Positions 6,816 through 14,830 of a DNA stretch of 21,846 bases are shown here, in pieces (within the stretch, counting starts at the first letter, position 1; each line of letters starts with the position of its first letter). The stretch lies in the NCBI GenBank assembly GCA_042573625.1, contig JBHPCZ010000053.1:1-21846 (forward strand), in the 5' to 3' direction. This DNA comes from JBHPCZ01 sp042573625 (lineage in GTDB: Bacteria > Desulfobacterota > Desulfobacteria > Desulfobacterales > UBA11574). The notes below the pieces were generated by a model. It worked only from the letters and a program-made list of their open reading frames with translations, ran no database searches and was not told the DNA's origin. Position numbers and translations under genes: made by a program.

Positions 6816-9800
6816 GTACCATCCCTCCAACCACCGGCAAATGAATCCAGCTTGCTAATACATTTTTATCCGTTGCTGCTTCAACTCCATTCTTATATGC
6901 TTTTAACTGGCCGGAATATTTTAAAGCTTCAGTTTCCCATTCATTGCGTGGCCTTGGGGAAGCTTTGTGGTCGATGATAACCCAGCCATATTTGGTCTCG
7001 ATTAATACATCGATCCAGCCTTTCACTACCTGACCGTTTTTCAGTACATGTTCTACTGGATATTCGATAAATATACGCTTCGGCTGAAAAGTCGCTTTAA
7101 TATAATCGTAAAAATTACATGCAGATGAAATTGCATCGCCAGCATTTAGGTGACGAGTTAACCCATAGTTGTCAATAATGCGTTGAGTCGTCGAAACGTT
7201 ATCTTCCAACCCTGGATTGACAATTTCCGCTGCAATTATTCCATGCAAAGCATTTCCAACCAGCTCCATTTCAGGGGTACCTTTAATTGCAATTCTTTTC
7301 CCGATAGCCTTTGTCTCTACTACAGAAGCTCGCTCCGCTTCAGACATAGACGATGGGTTCACACTTGCCGGAAGCTTCTCGACAGGATCTTGTCTCGGTC
7401 CGAACCATAAAGGTTTATACTTGTCCCTTTTATCAGATTCCGCGAAGTCTTTTGCCTCAAATTCTCGTTGAGCTGCAGGAACAATTAATTTGTTCGGCAG
7501 TTTTAACTCTTTGCCGTTCGGTACCATCCATCCAGCATTGAGCGTCTCCATCCATGGTCCAGTTGGCTTTTTCTCGGGAAGAGGCAGGATCAACAGGTCC
7601 CTAGCACGAGTCATGCTGACATAAAGCAGCCGTTTAGCCTCAGCTATGTCCTGATTCAAAATTGTCTTGGCGGTTTCCGATTCTTGGATTCGGTCTTTCA
7701 CATTAATTCCGGCGGAATGTCCGCCGAAAGGCCATGGCCAATAGCGAATGCGACGTCCGGAAAGCGGATCATTTAAATCAATTGTTTTGCTTTCAGAAAA
7801 GACATTTAACTGCCAAAGCCGCGACCACAAATTACCCTCAAAATCTGTTGCGATTACCACAGGCCATTCTTGGCCTTTGGCACCGTGATGAGTTGACATT
7901 TGAACTGCATTGGTTTTGGGGTCTTCAGGCTGGTGATCCATACCAGCATCCGCGAGTTCCTTAAACCATAACAAAAAGCCGGCAATCGTCGCGGCCTGGC
8001 GCTGAGTGCTGCAATGGTCCTCGTATTCCTCTGCCAATCCGATAAGTCCATCTATGTTTTGCAGGCGCTGCCTGGCCCGCTGTTGTTGCGGCCCCCATCC
8101 GACTAAAATACGCCTAACATCGGCAACATTAATTGCATGCGCTAAGGCCTCCGACGGTGCCAGGTATCGGATACGATCGCGGTGCTGCATTAGACTCTTG
8201 ATCAATGGATTTCCGGATGACTCACTATCACCCCATAGATGTCCGGGCGCTCCCGAATCAAGATATTCCAGACGATCCTGCAACCATGTGCCCGTTTCTT
8301 TGCATTCACTCAACGCCACAATTTCTGCACTTGCCAGAGTATCATAAGGATCCGCCATGCGCCGCAGACAGGCAAGTGCCAAATGGGCTTCCGGAGTACT
8401 TGCAAGCCCGGCACGCTCTCTTTTTACAGGAATGTCTGCTGCTGAAAGTGCTTCCGCCAGCAGTTCGACGTTATCATTTGTCCTGGCCAGAACTGCAATA
8501 TCTTCAAAACGAACCGGCCTAACCTGATTTGACAGCGGATCGACAACTCTATGTCCGGATTCTATCAACTTCATTACACCTTGAGCCAGCGCCACAGCCC
8601 GAAGGCCTTTGCTTCCATCTTTTAAGCACCAGTGCTCTAAGGCGGATTCGTTTTTGATCTCCTTTCGCACAGGCTTGAGCTCTATTTGCTTTTTAGGAAT
8701 TGTGTCTGAAAAGGCAACCGAAAAAATCGCATTATGATAAGCAACCAAAGCCGGGCGGGATCTATATGATTTTTCAATGACATCCGTTTTGCCGCCCTCA
8801 GCCCGTACGGCTCGAAGCACAGCCAGCATTAATTCAGGATCAGTCCCCCTGAAACCATATATTGCTTGCTTTACATCTCCAACAAATATTACTTGCTCGG
8901 CCGCAGATGCCAGTTTCAGAAACAAGGCCAGCTGAATGGGGCTGGTATCCTGGAACTCATCGACAAGTAGTAGATCAAGCTCTTCATTGAGCGTTTGGAG
9001 GATTGATGCATTTTCCAGTGCCTCCAACATCAGCTTTTCTTGATCGATAAAATCAATGAGGCCTCCTTTCTTTTTTAATTCCTGATATTGGTCCAGTGTA
9101 GCAGCTGCGATAGTGAACAGCATCTCACAGCACTGCCGTATATCTTTATGCAGCATAGGATGCTTATCGTATTGAATGGCGACATCCTGAACAGATTCCC
9201 CCAAGGCCATGCTCCGTTTGGTCGGCAGGGCTTTGCTCAGTTTGACCCAAAGGCTCCATTTTAACCGCTTTTCTTTGACATCAGGTTGAATTCGTTTCAA
9301 TAAGTCAAGATAGCCTTTGGTCCCTTTGGTTGAATCATCATTATTCTCTATACCCTTTATCGCACTGGTGATTTTTTTATAAAATATAGCGTACAAATCA
9401 TTCCTTGCTGGTCTAGGAAAAAAATATAGCAATTCATCGGCACTTTTCTTGCCAAACCCTCTGACCGTTTTGGGATTCACATTGTTGGCACGGGCAGCGT
9501 CAGTAATGTGTTTTACATTGGTTTTCCAGTCTTGGATGTCCAATCGTAAACAAATGTCATTCAGCAAACGAACTTGTTCAAGAGAAATGGAAGCTTCCAG
9601 GGCCTGGTTAAAAAGCAGTTGTCCCTCTTCTTCAGGCAGCACCTCCAGCTCAGGTGATAAGCCCGTCTCAAAAGAAAACCGCTTGAGCAGCTGCCCACAT
9701 ACGCTGTTAACTGTTCCAATCATGGCCTGTTCCATCTCATTTGCCAGCTGAAGCTTGCCGTTTTGAATTAATCGCTGCCTCACACGCTCACGCAATTCTC

Positions 9801-9945
9801 TTGCGGCTTTTTTAGTAAATGTTGTGCCGATAATACCGGCAGGACGTATGCGGCCTTTTGTCAGGGCTTTTTCCATCTCTTCTGTGAGTCTGAATGTTTT
9901 ACCGCTACCGGCTCCCGCACTTATAAACCGAATCTTTTTGCTCAT
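6802..9945 (-). CDS. AddA/RecB-like UvrD-family helicase with C-terminal nuclease
   Basis: A 1047-residue SF1A helicase-nuclease. Motifs in order: Walker A SAGAGSGKT (9-17); Ia TTFTKKAARELRERV (from 41); II VDEFQDT (Asp329, Glu330); III GDVKQAIYGFRG (356-367); V THHGAKGQEW (685-694); VI RLLYVSMTRAR (772-782). The C-terminal nuclease has WIDV (Asp979) and IIDHK (Asp992, Lys994). This is the AddA/RecB layout: a 3'-5' translocating motor carrying a PD-(D/E)XK domain that degrades or resects duplex ends. It starts 4 nt inside the preceding AddB-like gene (ATGA), so the two are translationally coupled and probably form a heterodimer. All catalytic residues appear intact. Housekeeping AddA is usually longer (about 1150-1250), and the odd operon partners argue for a specialised copy, not the cell's main recombination enzyme. 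Confidence 0.92.
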   Translation of the reverse strand: MSKKIRFISAGAGSGKTFRLTEEMEKALTKGRIRPAGIIGTTFTKKAARELRERVRQRLIQNGKLQLANEMEQAMIGTVNSVCGQLLKRFSFETGLSPELEVLPEEEGQLLFNQALEASISLEQVRLLNDICLRLDIQDWKTNVKHITDAARANNVNPKTVRGFGKKSADELLYFFPRPARNDLYAIFYKKITSAIKGIENNDDSTKGTKGYLDLLKRIQPDVKEKRLKWSLWVKLSKALPTKRSMALGESVQDVAIQYDKHPMLHKDIRQCCEMLFTIAAATLDQYQELKKKGGLIDFIDQEKLMLEALENASILQTLNEELDLLLVDEFQDTSPIQLALFLKLASAAEQVIFVGDVKQAIYGFRGTDPELMLAVLRAVRAEGGKTDVIEKSYRSRPALVAYHNAIFSVAFSDTIPKKQIELKPVRKEIKNESALEHWCLKDGSKGLRAVALAQGVMKLIESGHRVVDPLSNQVRPVRFEDIAVLARTNDNVELLAEALSAADIPVKRERAGLASTPEAHLALACLRRMADPYDTLASAEIVALSECKETGTWLQDRLEYLDSGAPGHLWGDSESSGNPLIKSLMQHRDRIRYLAPSEALAHAINVADVRRILVGWGPQQQRARQRLQNIDGLIGLAEEYEDHCSTQRQAATIAGFLLWFKELADAGMDHQPEDPKTNAVQMSTHHGAKGQEWPVVIATDFEGNLWSRLWQLNVFSESKTIDLNDPLSGRRIRYWPWPFGGHSAGINVKDRIQESETAKTILNQDIAEAKRLLYVSMTRARDLLILPLPEKKPTGPWMETLNAGWMVPNGKELKLPNKLIVPAAQREFEAKDFAESDKRDKYKPLWFGPRQDPVEKLPASVNPSSMSEAERASVVETKAIGKRIAIKGTPEMELVGNALHGIIAAEIVNPGLEDNVSTTQRIIDNYGLTRHLNAGDAISSACNFYDYIKATFQPKRIFIEYPVEHVLKNGQVVKGWIDVLIETKYGWVIIDHKASPRPRNEWETEALKYSGQLKAYKNGVEAATDKNVLASWIHLPVVGGMVHVAL

Positions 9946-12641
9946 GCATTTTCTCCCCAGCCGGTTAATACACTGTAATCGTTAAAGTGATCATTATGTT
10001 CCTCGATAGTCATACCATCTTCCGGAGGAATCGATTCCGAATCTGCTTCCGTACCTGTCACGGTGACTTCGACAATTCCATTATTCATTTGTTTACGCCG
10101 CCATTGCCAAGTAACTTCAAATTTTTTCCAAAGATCCTTGGCGGTCTCTCCCGTCTCTGTGCCGAACACTAATGCCGACGGGAAAATGGTGTTATTCTGG
10201 GCAAGTAGCCGCGCGTTTTCAATAATGAAATAGGCCTGTTCAGGCCAACGTCTGCCTTTTCTTCTTTGCTTTCTTAAGTATGAATAGATTACCAGCTGTA
10301 GATGATTGTTGTTTCTCAGATCAGCAGCACGATACGGAAGCCCTCCCCATTTGATATCCAAAACGATTTCACGCCCTTCTTGATCTACCAGCAACATATC
10401 CATGTATCCTGCAAGATCTCCGCCGGTAAAACGAGCTTCCTCGTAATTTTCCACTTTGACGTCTTTGATCCTGGCTTCTTTCATGTGCCTTACCAGAGAT
10501 AAGAGAGCCCTTCGGCCTGTTTCCTGAAATAATTCACGCTCCATTGTTTTGCCGGGTCTTAGCAGCACGGCGCCCTCTTCCTCGATCAAGCGTTTCAATC
10601 GTTCATTCACCCACCGGCTTATGGAGTTTTTTTGCAGGCTGCTCCAATTGTTATGCTTTGTAAAAAAGTCCTCAAACAACCTGTGGATCAGCGTTCCTTT
10701 TAACTGGTTGCCGGTTGAAAGTTCAGTCAGACTGCCGGCATACAGTTTTGCTTTGTGTCCCAACACCCATTGATAGGGACTTTTGATAAATGTTTCCAGG
10801 CTTGAATAAGATTCTCTTTTGCGTTTACTCAGCAGCTTGCCGTCTTTTAGATGCCACCATCTTTCAAAAAGCGGCAGAGGATTGTGTTTTATCGGGGTGC
10901 TTGTTACCGAGAGCAATGGAAACTTCTTTGTTTGCTGCAAAAATATTTCAACGTCCAATTCCTTCCAACCTCCGGTGCACGTTGTAATTTGGTCCCACAG
11001 AGGATGATGGGCTTCATCGGATTCATGAAGAACAAAAATTGTCCGCTTGCAGGCCGACAGCACCGGTCGCAGCCATGTCTTTGCAAGATACTGGAGAACG
11101 GTATCCAGCGATTGTAATTGAACATTATTCTCTGCCAGTACCGAAACTTCTTTTCCGGTCCAGGGGTAAGGCTGTGTAAGATTCGGCATGGAGAAATCCC
11201 ACCATACCAACTCATCGCAGATGTTGATAAAAGCAGCAGGATTATCAGCCGCTAAAACGTGTAGGCATTCAGCGTATATATCAGGAATGTCGCCCCCTGA
11301 TCCGTACACTTGATCCAAGAGGCGATAGAGTTGCTGTTGATCAATTTTTCTTACACCTTGAGTCGACAATTCATCCAGCGCTTGAGATATATCCATTGCC
11401 TGTCTCAGGGCCGATGCGTAAAGAGCTTTTTGATGGGGGTTCTCTTCGATACCGAGCAATCTTCCCAGCCATTTGCCGACTTTTGAGCAGCGTTCCGCAA
11501 TTAAGGTGACCGGTGCGCCCAGGTCTGTAGTGAACCGTGGCGGCTGCAGCCAATAACTGATTTCTTCGTTTAAAGCTTTGAGTTGATCTTCATCTGCCCC
11601 ACGTTTTTCCTTTTCAGATTCCATTATTTTGGACAATGCCTTTTGCCACGGTGTGCCTCCGATTCCTGGATGTTCAGATACAACAGAGGCTAACCTGCTG
11701 CGAACCCTGAAAGGTAATGGACCTACAGGATGTGTCAGGAACTGAAGCAACACTGACGGGTCAAGCGGCTCCCAGATCAAGCCGAGAGCCAATGGAACAA
11801 TCTGCAAAACCGGCCTCCAATTTGATGGTTTCTGAAAACCGCACCTGGGTTCGTCAACACTGATGAGAGCCTCATCGAATTCAAGCCCGCTTTTGCCCGT
11901 TATTACAGCAGGCCTTTTGGATTGAGGCTTCAATTTTATATATTCGGCGATCAGGCGGGCAGACACCGCTTTGGATCGGGCTTTCAGAACAATTACACTG
12001 CCGTCTCCTTTCATTCTAACTTCAGGTGTTTTTGTTCTGTTTTCATTTCTCAGCGACCATAGCGCTTTTTGAAGATTTAAAAGATCGGACCCGGTCTTTG
12101 CACCCGGACGGCGCTTATCGATATGGAGTTCTTCAACTTTAAAATTAGAAATAATATCTTGCCAAAGGTGCGGGATATCATCAAATTCATCTACGAGCTG
12201 GACCTTTTCAACCTGAGTTTTCCGTTTTTTCAGGACATCCAATACGGCCTGCTGACGTTCACCCATAGATGGCGCGACCTTCCGGCGTGCAAGCGTTTCA
12301 ATTGCAGCCATGTCATTTAATCGTTGACCTGCATTTTTGGAGATTTTTCCGTCCCAGCCGGCCAGGTACCATACGTCACGCCAGTTCAGTAGAGTTCTTG
12401 TTACTCCAAGCTCATCAATTTGAAAGGACTGATGATAGAATCGATTTGCTGTATCGAGTTCACTTAAACACGCACGGTACTGAACCAACCGTGCTGCAGC
12501 TGATACGGAAGGTGCCCCAAGACCAAGCTGAGTTTCGAGAATTGACAGGAATCTGTTTGGCCCGACAGTTAGGTAACCAAGTTTCGATTGGGGCCGATCA
12601 GGCAACAAGCCGTCGAGATCTATCCCAAAGCGAATGATCAT
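9942..12641 (-). CDS. AddB-like nuclease subunit (degenerate helicase fold plus PD-(D/E)XK)
   Basis: 899 residues from ATG 12641. A longer frame from 12671 exists, but AAGGAGG sits 5 nt before the ATG at 12641, so the longer N-terminus is rejected. The first two thirds align in layout with AddB (an SF1-like fold without a usable Walker A) and have no other readable motif. The end is a Cas4/AddB-type nuclease: SSLETFIKSPYQWV, then GYMDML (Asp748) and VLDIKWGG (Asp762, Lys764), then HLQLVIYSYL with the family's Q-x-x-x-Y. Classical AddB carries four cysteines for an iron-sulfur cluster. Here the usual Cys-Pro is Ser621-Pro622 and I see no cysteine cluster near the end, so the cluster appears absent. 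It is the first gene of its transcription unit and overlaps the AddA-like gene by 4 nt. Homology to AddB is inferred from architecture and partner, not alignment. Confidence 0.82.
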   Translation of the reverse strand: MIIRFGIDLDGLLPDRPQSKLGYLTVGPNRFLSILETQLGLGAPSVSAAARLVQYRACLSELDTANRFYHQSFQIDELGVTRTLLNWRDVWYLAGWDGKISKNAGQRLNDMAAIETLARRKVAPSMGERQQAVLDVLKKRKTQVEKVQLVDEFDDIPHLWQDIISNFKVEELHIDKRRPGAKTGSDLLNLQKALWSLRNENRTKTPEVRMKGDGSVIVLKARSKAVSARLIAEYIKLKPQSKRPAVITGKSGLEFDEALISVDEPRCGFQKPSNWRPVLQIVPLALGLIWEPLDPSVLLQFLTHPVGPLPFRVRSRLASVVSEHPGIGGTPWQKALSKIMESEKEKRGADEDQLKALNEEISYWLQPPRFTTDLGAPVTLIAERCSKVGKWLGRLLGIEENPHQKALYASALRQAMDISQALDELSTQGVRKIDQQQLYRLLDQVYGSGGDIPDIYAECLHVLAADNPAAFINICDELVWWDFSMPNLTQPYPWTGKEVSVLAENNVQLQSLDTVLQYLAKTWLRPVLSACKRTIFVLHESDEAHHPLWDQITTCTGGWKELDVEIFLQQTKKFPLLSVTSTPIKHNPLPLFERWWHLKDGKLLSKRKRESYSSLETFIKSPYQWVLGHKAKLYAGSLTELSTGNQLKGTLIHRLFEDFFTKHNNWSSLQKNSISRWVNERLKRLIEEEGAVLLRPGKTMERELFQETGRRALLSLVRHMKEARIKDVKVENYEEARFTGGDLAGYMDMLLVDQEGREIVLDIKWGGLPYRAADLRNNNHLQLVIYSYLRKQRRKGRRWPEQAYFIIENARLLAQNNTIFPSALVFGTETGETAKDLWKKFEVTWQWRRKQMNNGIVEVTVTGTEADSESIPPEDGMTIEEHNDHFNDYSVLTGWGENA

Positions 12642-12680
12642 AGAGGCCTCCTTCAATAAATATATTTTCACTCCGGTTTT

Positions 12681-12815
12681 TCAAGCCAACATAATGCATG
12701 TTATTTGCTCAAAATGTTGCCCATCCTTTAGGAATAAAAAAGATTCTTCAGCATAAAATTTCGGAATAGGGCCCATTGTGAGGAAAAGAATGAAAATTTT
12801 AACTGTGTTTTTCAC
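12681..12815 (-). CDS. Possible 44-residue leader ORF before the AddB-like gene
   Basis: Inside the spacer upstream of the AddB-like gene a frame starts with GTG 12815 and ends with TGA 12683-12681. The product begins MKNTVKIFILFLTMG and then reaches PKFYAEES, which resembles a short signal peptide with an A-x-A-like cut near FYA-EE. No good ribosome site is visible (AAGG directly abuts the GTG), and the remaining 20 residues are nondescript. It would lie in the leader of the mRNA started at the extended -10 near 12870. It could be a leader peptide, the relic of an exported protein, or chance. Confidence 0.25.
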   Translation of the reverse strand: MKNTVKIFILFLTMGPIPKFYAEESFLFLKDGQHFEQITCIMLA

Positions 12816-12865
12816 CTTGCAATTCGTGCCTTATTGAATTTTCAGCTCAATTGCGCATTCAAACA

Positions 12866-12874
12866 ATTATATCA
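12866..12874 (-). promoter_or_regulatory. Extended -10 promoter for the AddB-like operon
   Basis: Reading leftward, TGATATAAT is a perfect extended -10 (TG-n-TATAAT). No good -35 lies at normal spacing, as is usual for extended -10 promoters. Transcription would start near 12859, about 215 nt before the AddB-like ATG. It sits in the only large gap of the minus-strand block and splits it into two units. Confidence 0.5.
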
Positions 12875-12954
12875 TGGGTAATTGTCAGATAAGGTCAAAA
12901 TTTCAGTAGTTTTTTAACTGATGAGCATGTTTAGCGATTTGGAAATACGTTAGG

Positions 12955-14796
12955 CTACACACAACTTTCCAATCTCTTTATCAATGCATTTTGATGAATG
13001 TAGGGAATAAAGAGTTGGTATCGTGCTCTTGTAATTGCAACGTAAGTTAGCCTATTTATCTGATCCTCTGACCATCGCTTGCCTTCAAGATAATCGAGCC
13101 CCAGCAAAAACACGTGTGAAAAATCAAATCCCTTTACGCTGTGGATTGTGGATATGCTTACTGTGTTTGTGGTTATGTCGTAAGATTTTTTCGATCTGTA
13201 ATTTTTTGACACCCAACTGCTCAGAATGCCGTTAGCTTCCAAGATCTTTCCAACCATCAGGGGAAGGGGTTGTTTGACCCCCTCAGGAGCCTTAATGGAA
13301 TATATGACGGCGATTTCTGAATAAGGACAACGCTCTTCATCAATTATTTTTGCTATTTTGGTGGCAACGTATTTTGTAATTGACTCAATGTCCTGGAATT
13401 GATTCAGTTCGGGCTTCGGGCCGCTGAAATCGAAAAAGTCAGGAAATAGTTTAAGCTGATTCTCTTTCTTAGTTTCGATTTGGGGGGCTTTTTCCCTAAT
13501 AAATTTAGAAGCGAATTCCGATATTTCTTTGGTGTTCCTGTAGGTGTGGGGAATTTTGTGTACTCGTCCACGGGCCTTAACACCAACGTCTTTCCAGGAA
13601 GAATCACGCCGGTATATGTCCTGGTTGTCATCAAGAGCTATCGTGAAGTTGTTTGTTTTTGGATTCAGCAGGGAGGTAACGATCTTGTACATATCATCTG
13701 AAAAGTCCTGACCCTCATCCATCAGGATTGCATCGTACCTCATATTGAAATCTTGAACCTTTGATAGTGTCTCTTGATCGATCACTTCATAATACTCTGA
13801 TGACTCATTCTCATAAGCGACGTCTTCACCGATTATTTCAGAGCAGAGTTGATAAAAGTGCAAAACACGAACACCACTTTCCCCCAGAGGAACTTCTTTG
13901 TCAGCTAATAACCTTTTAATGTAATTGACGAGTGTGATGTTGTAGCAGACAAAAAGAATATTCTTGATGTCAGGGTTATATTTCAACAAGAAAGCTGCTT
14001 TATGCACAAGGATTAACGTTTTGCCGCTGCCAGAAGGGCCGATGATAATTCTGTGTCCACCATCAAATTTTCTGGCGATTGCTTCCTGATGATTGTCCAG
14101 CCCCTTAAGGCGATGGATTCGTTTTTCGTAAGGAAATTCTGATTTTCTTTCCGGAAGTTCAATCCTGACGATGGGGAAAATAAGTTGTTTAAGATGATTT
14201 AATTCCTTGCCGGTAATCGTAAAACTGAACTGAGGGGTAAACATCTTTAAAAGCGTCTGTAGAAAACAACTGCCTGTTGTATCCGTGCAAATATCCGATG
14301 CTGAATGCATGTCATCCCAGAAAAAGACTTTGTTGGTGCTTATCACGCGATCGAATTCTTTTTGGGTGTATTCATATTTATTGATGTTTGGAAATATAAC
14401 ACCGTAGTTTATGGGGATCTTAGGATTTCCATGGTAACCTGGTTCTTTTGAAACTAAACGACCATCTTTCTTGATGGTGTCCATTACATACAAGAAATAG
14501 TCACGGGCTTGCTGGAATGGATTTTTTCGAGATTTAGTTTTTCCACCCGTACTGAGAATGAAATGCTGTGGGTTTGCTTCCCGGATTTGCTCTAAGGCCC
14601 AATCTTTAACTTCAAAAACGATGAGTCCAACCTTATCACCAAATAAAATAAAGTCGGGTTCCTTTCCTTTTAGATCGGGTGTATACCATGCGATATATTG
14701 AGAATCAGGTTTGGCAACAGATTCAAGAAAACGGTAGAATTGCCTTTCACCCTCCGTTGTGAAGCTCTCAACATTTTCAGGAATCATTGTTGCCAT
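12955..14796 (-). CDS. NERD-domain UvrD-like helicase
   Basis: 613 residues. The N-terminal NERD nuclease-related domain is EGERQFYRFL (15-24) and EPDFILF (Asp48), then LIVFEVKDW (Glu62, Lys64), a restriction-type D...ExK site. An SF1 helicase follows: Walker A GPSGSGKT (253-260), II LMDEGQDF (Asp360, Glu361), III ALDDNQDIYRR, V STIHSVKGFDF and VI LTYVAITRAR. Residue order and intact motifs imply an ATP-driven DNA translocase with a tethered nuclease. The ATG lies 34 bp after the stop of the sacsin-like gene; AAGG is 9 nt upstream, and a second in-frame ATG three codons later is an alternative start. NERD-helicase fusions occur in stand-alone defence genes; here it is the partner of the giant ATPase. 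No terminator is obvious after its stop. Confidence 0.9.
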   Translation of the reverse strand: MATMIPENVESFTTEGERQFYRFLESVAKPDSQYIAWYTPDLKGKEPDFILFGDKVGLIVFEVKDWALEQIREANPQHFILSTGGKTKSRKNPFQQARDYFLYVMDTIKKDGRLVSKEPGYHGNPKIPINYGVIFPNINKYEYTQKEFDRVISTNKVFFWDDMHSASDICTDTTGSCFLQTLLKMFTPQFSFTITGKELNHLKQLIFPIVRIELPERKSEFPYEKRIHRLKGLDNHQEAIARKFDGGHRIIIGPSGSGKTLILVHKAAFLLKYNPDIKNILFVCYNITLVNYIKRLLADKEVPLGESGVRVLHFYQLCSEIIGEDVAYENESSEYYEVIDQETLSKVQDFNMRYDAILMDEGQDFSDDMYKIVTSLLNPKTNNFTIALDDNQDIYRRDSSWKDVGVKARGRVHKIPHTYRNTKEISEFASKFIREKAPQIETKKENQLKLFPDFFDFSGPKPELNQFQDIESITKYVATKIAKIIDEERCPYSEIAVIYSIKAPEGVKQPLPLMVGKILEANGILSSWVSKNYRSKKSYDITTNTVSISTIHSVKGFDFSHVFLLGLDYLEGKRWSEDQINRLTYVAITRARYQLFIPYIHQNALIKRLESCV

Positions 14797-14830
14797 TGTT
14801 CTTTGCCTTAACTACACATTAGGAACGGGC

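Noticed and set aside
12269..12637. 122-codon plus-strand frame opposite the AddB-like gene
   Set aside because: Antisense shadow of a supported coding region with no ribosome site or recognisable domain.
12642..12671. Longer N-terminus (10 extra codons) for the AddB-like protein
   Set aside because: AAGGAGG sits 5 nt before the ATG at 12641, inside the supposed extra coding segment; no comparable ribosome site precedes the upstream start.
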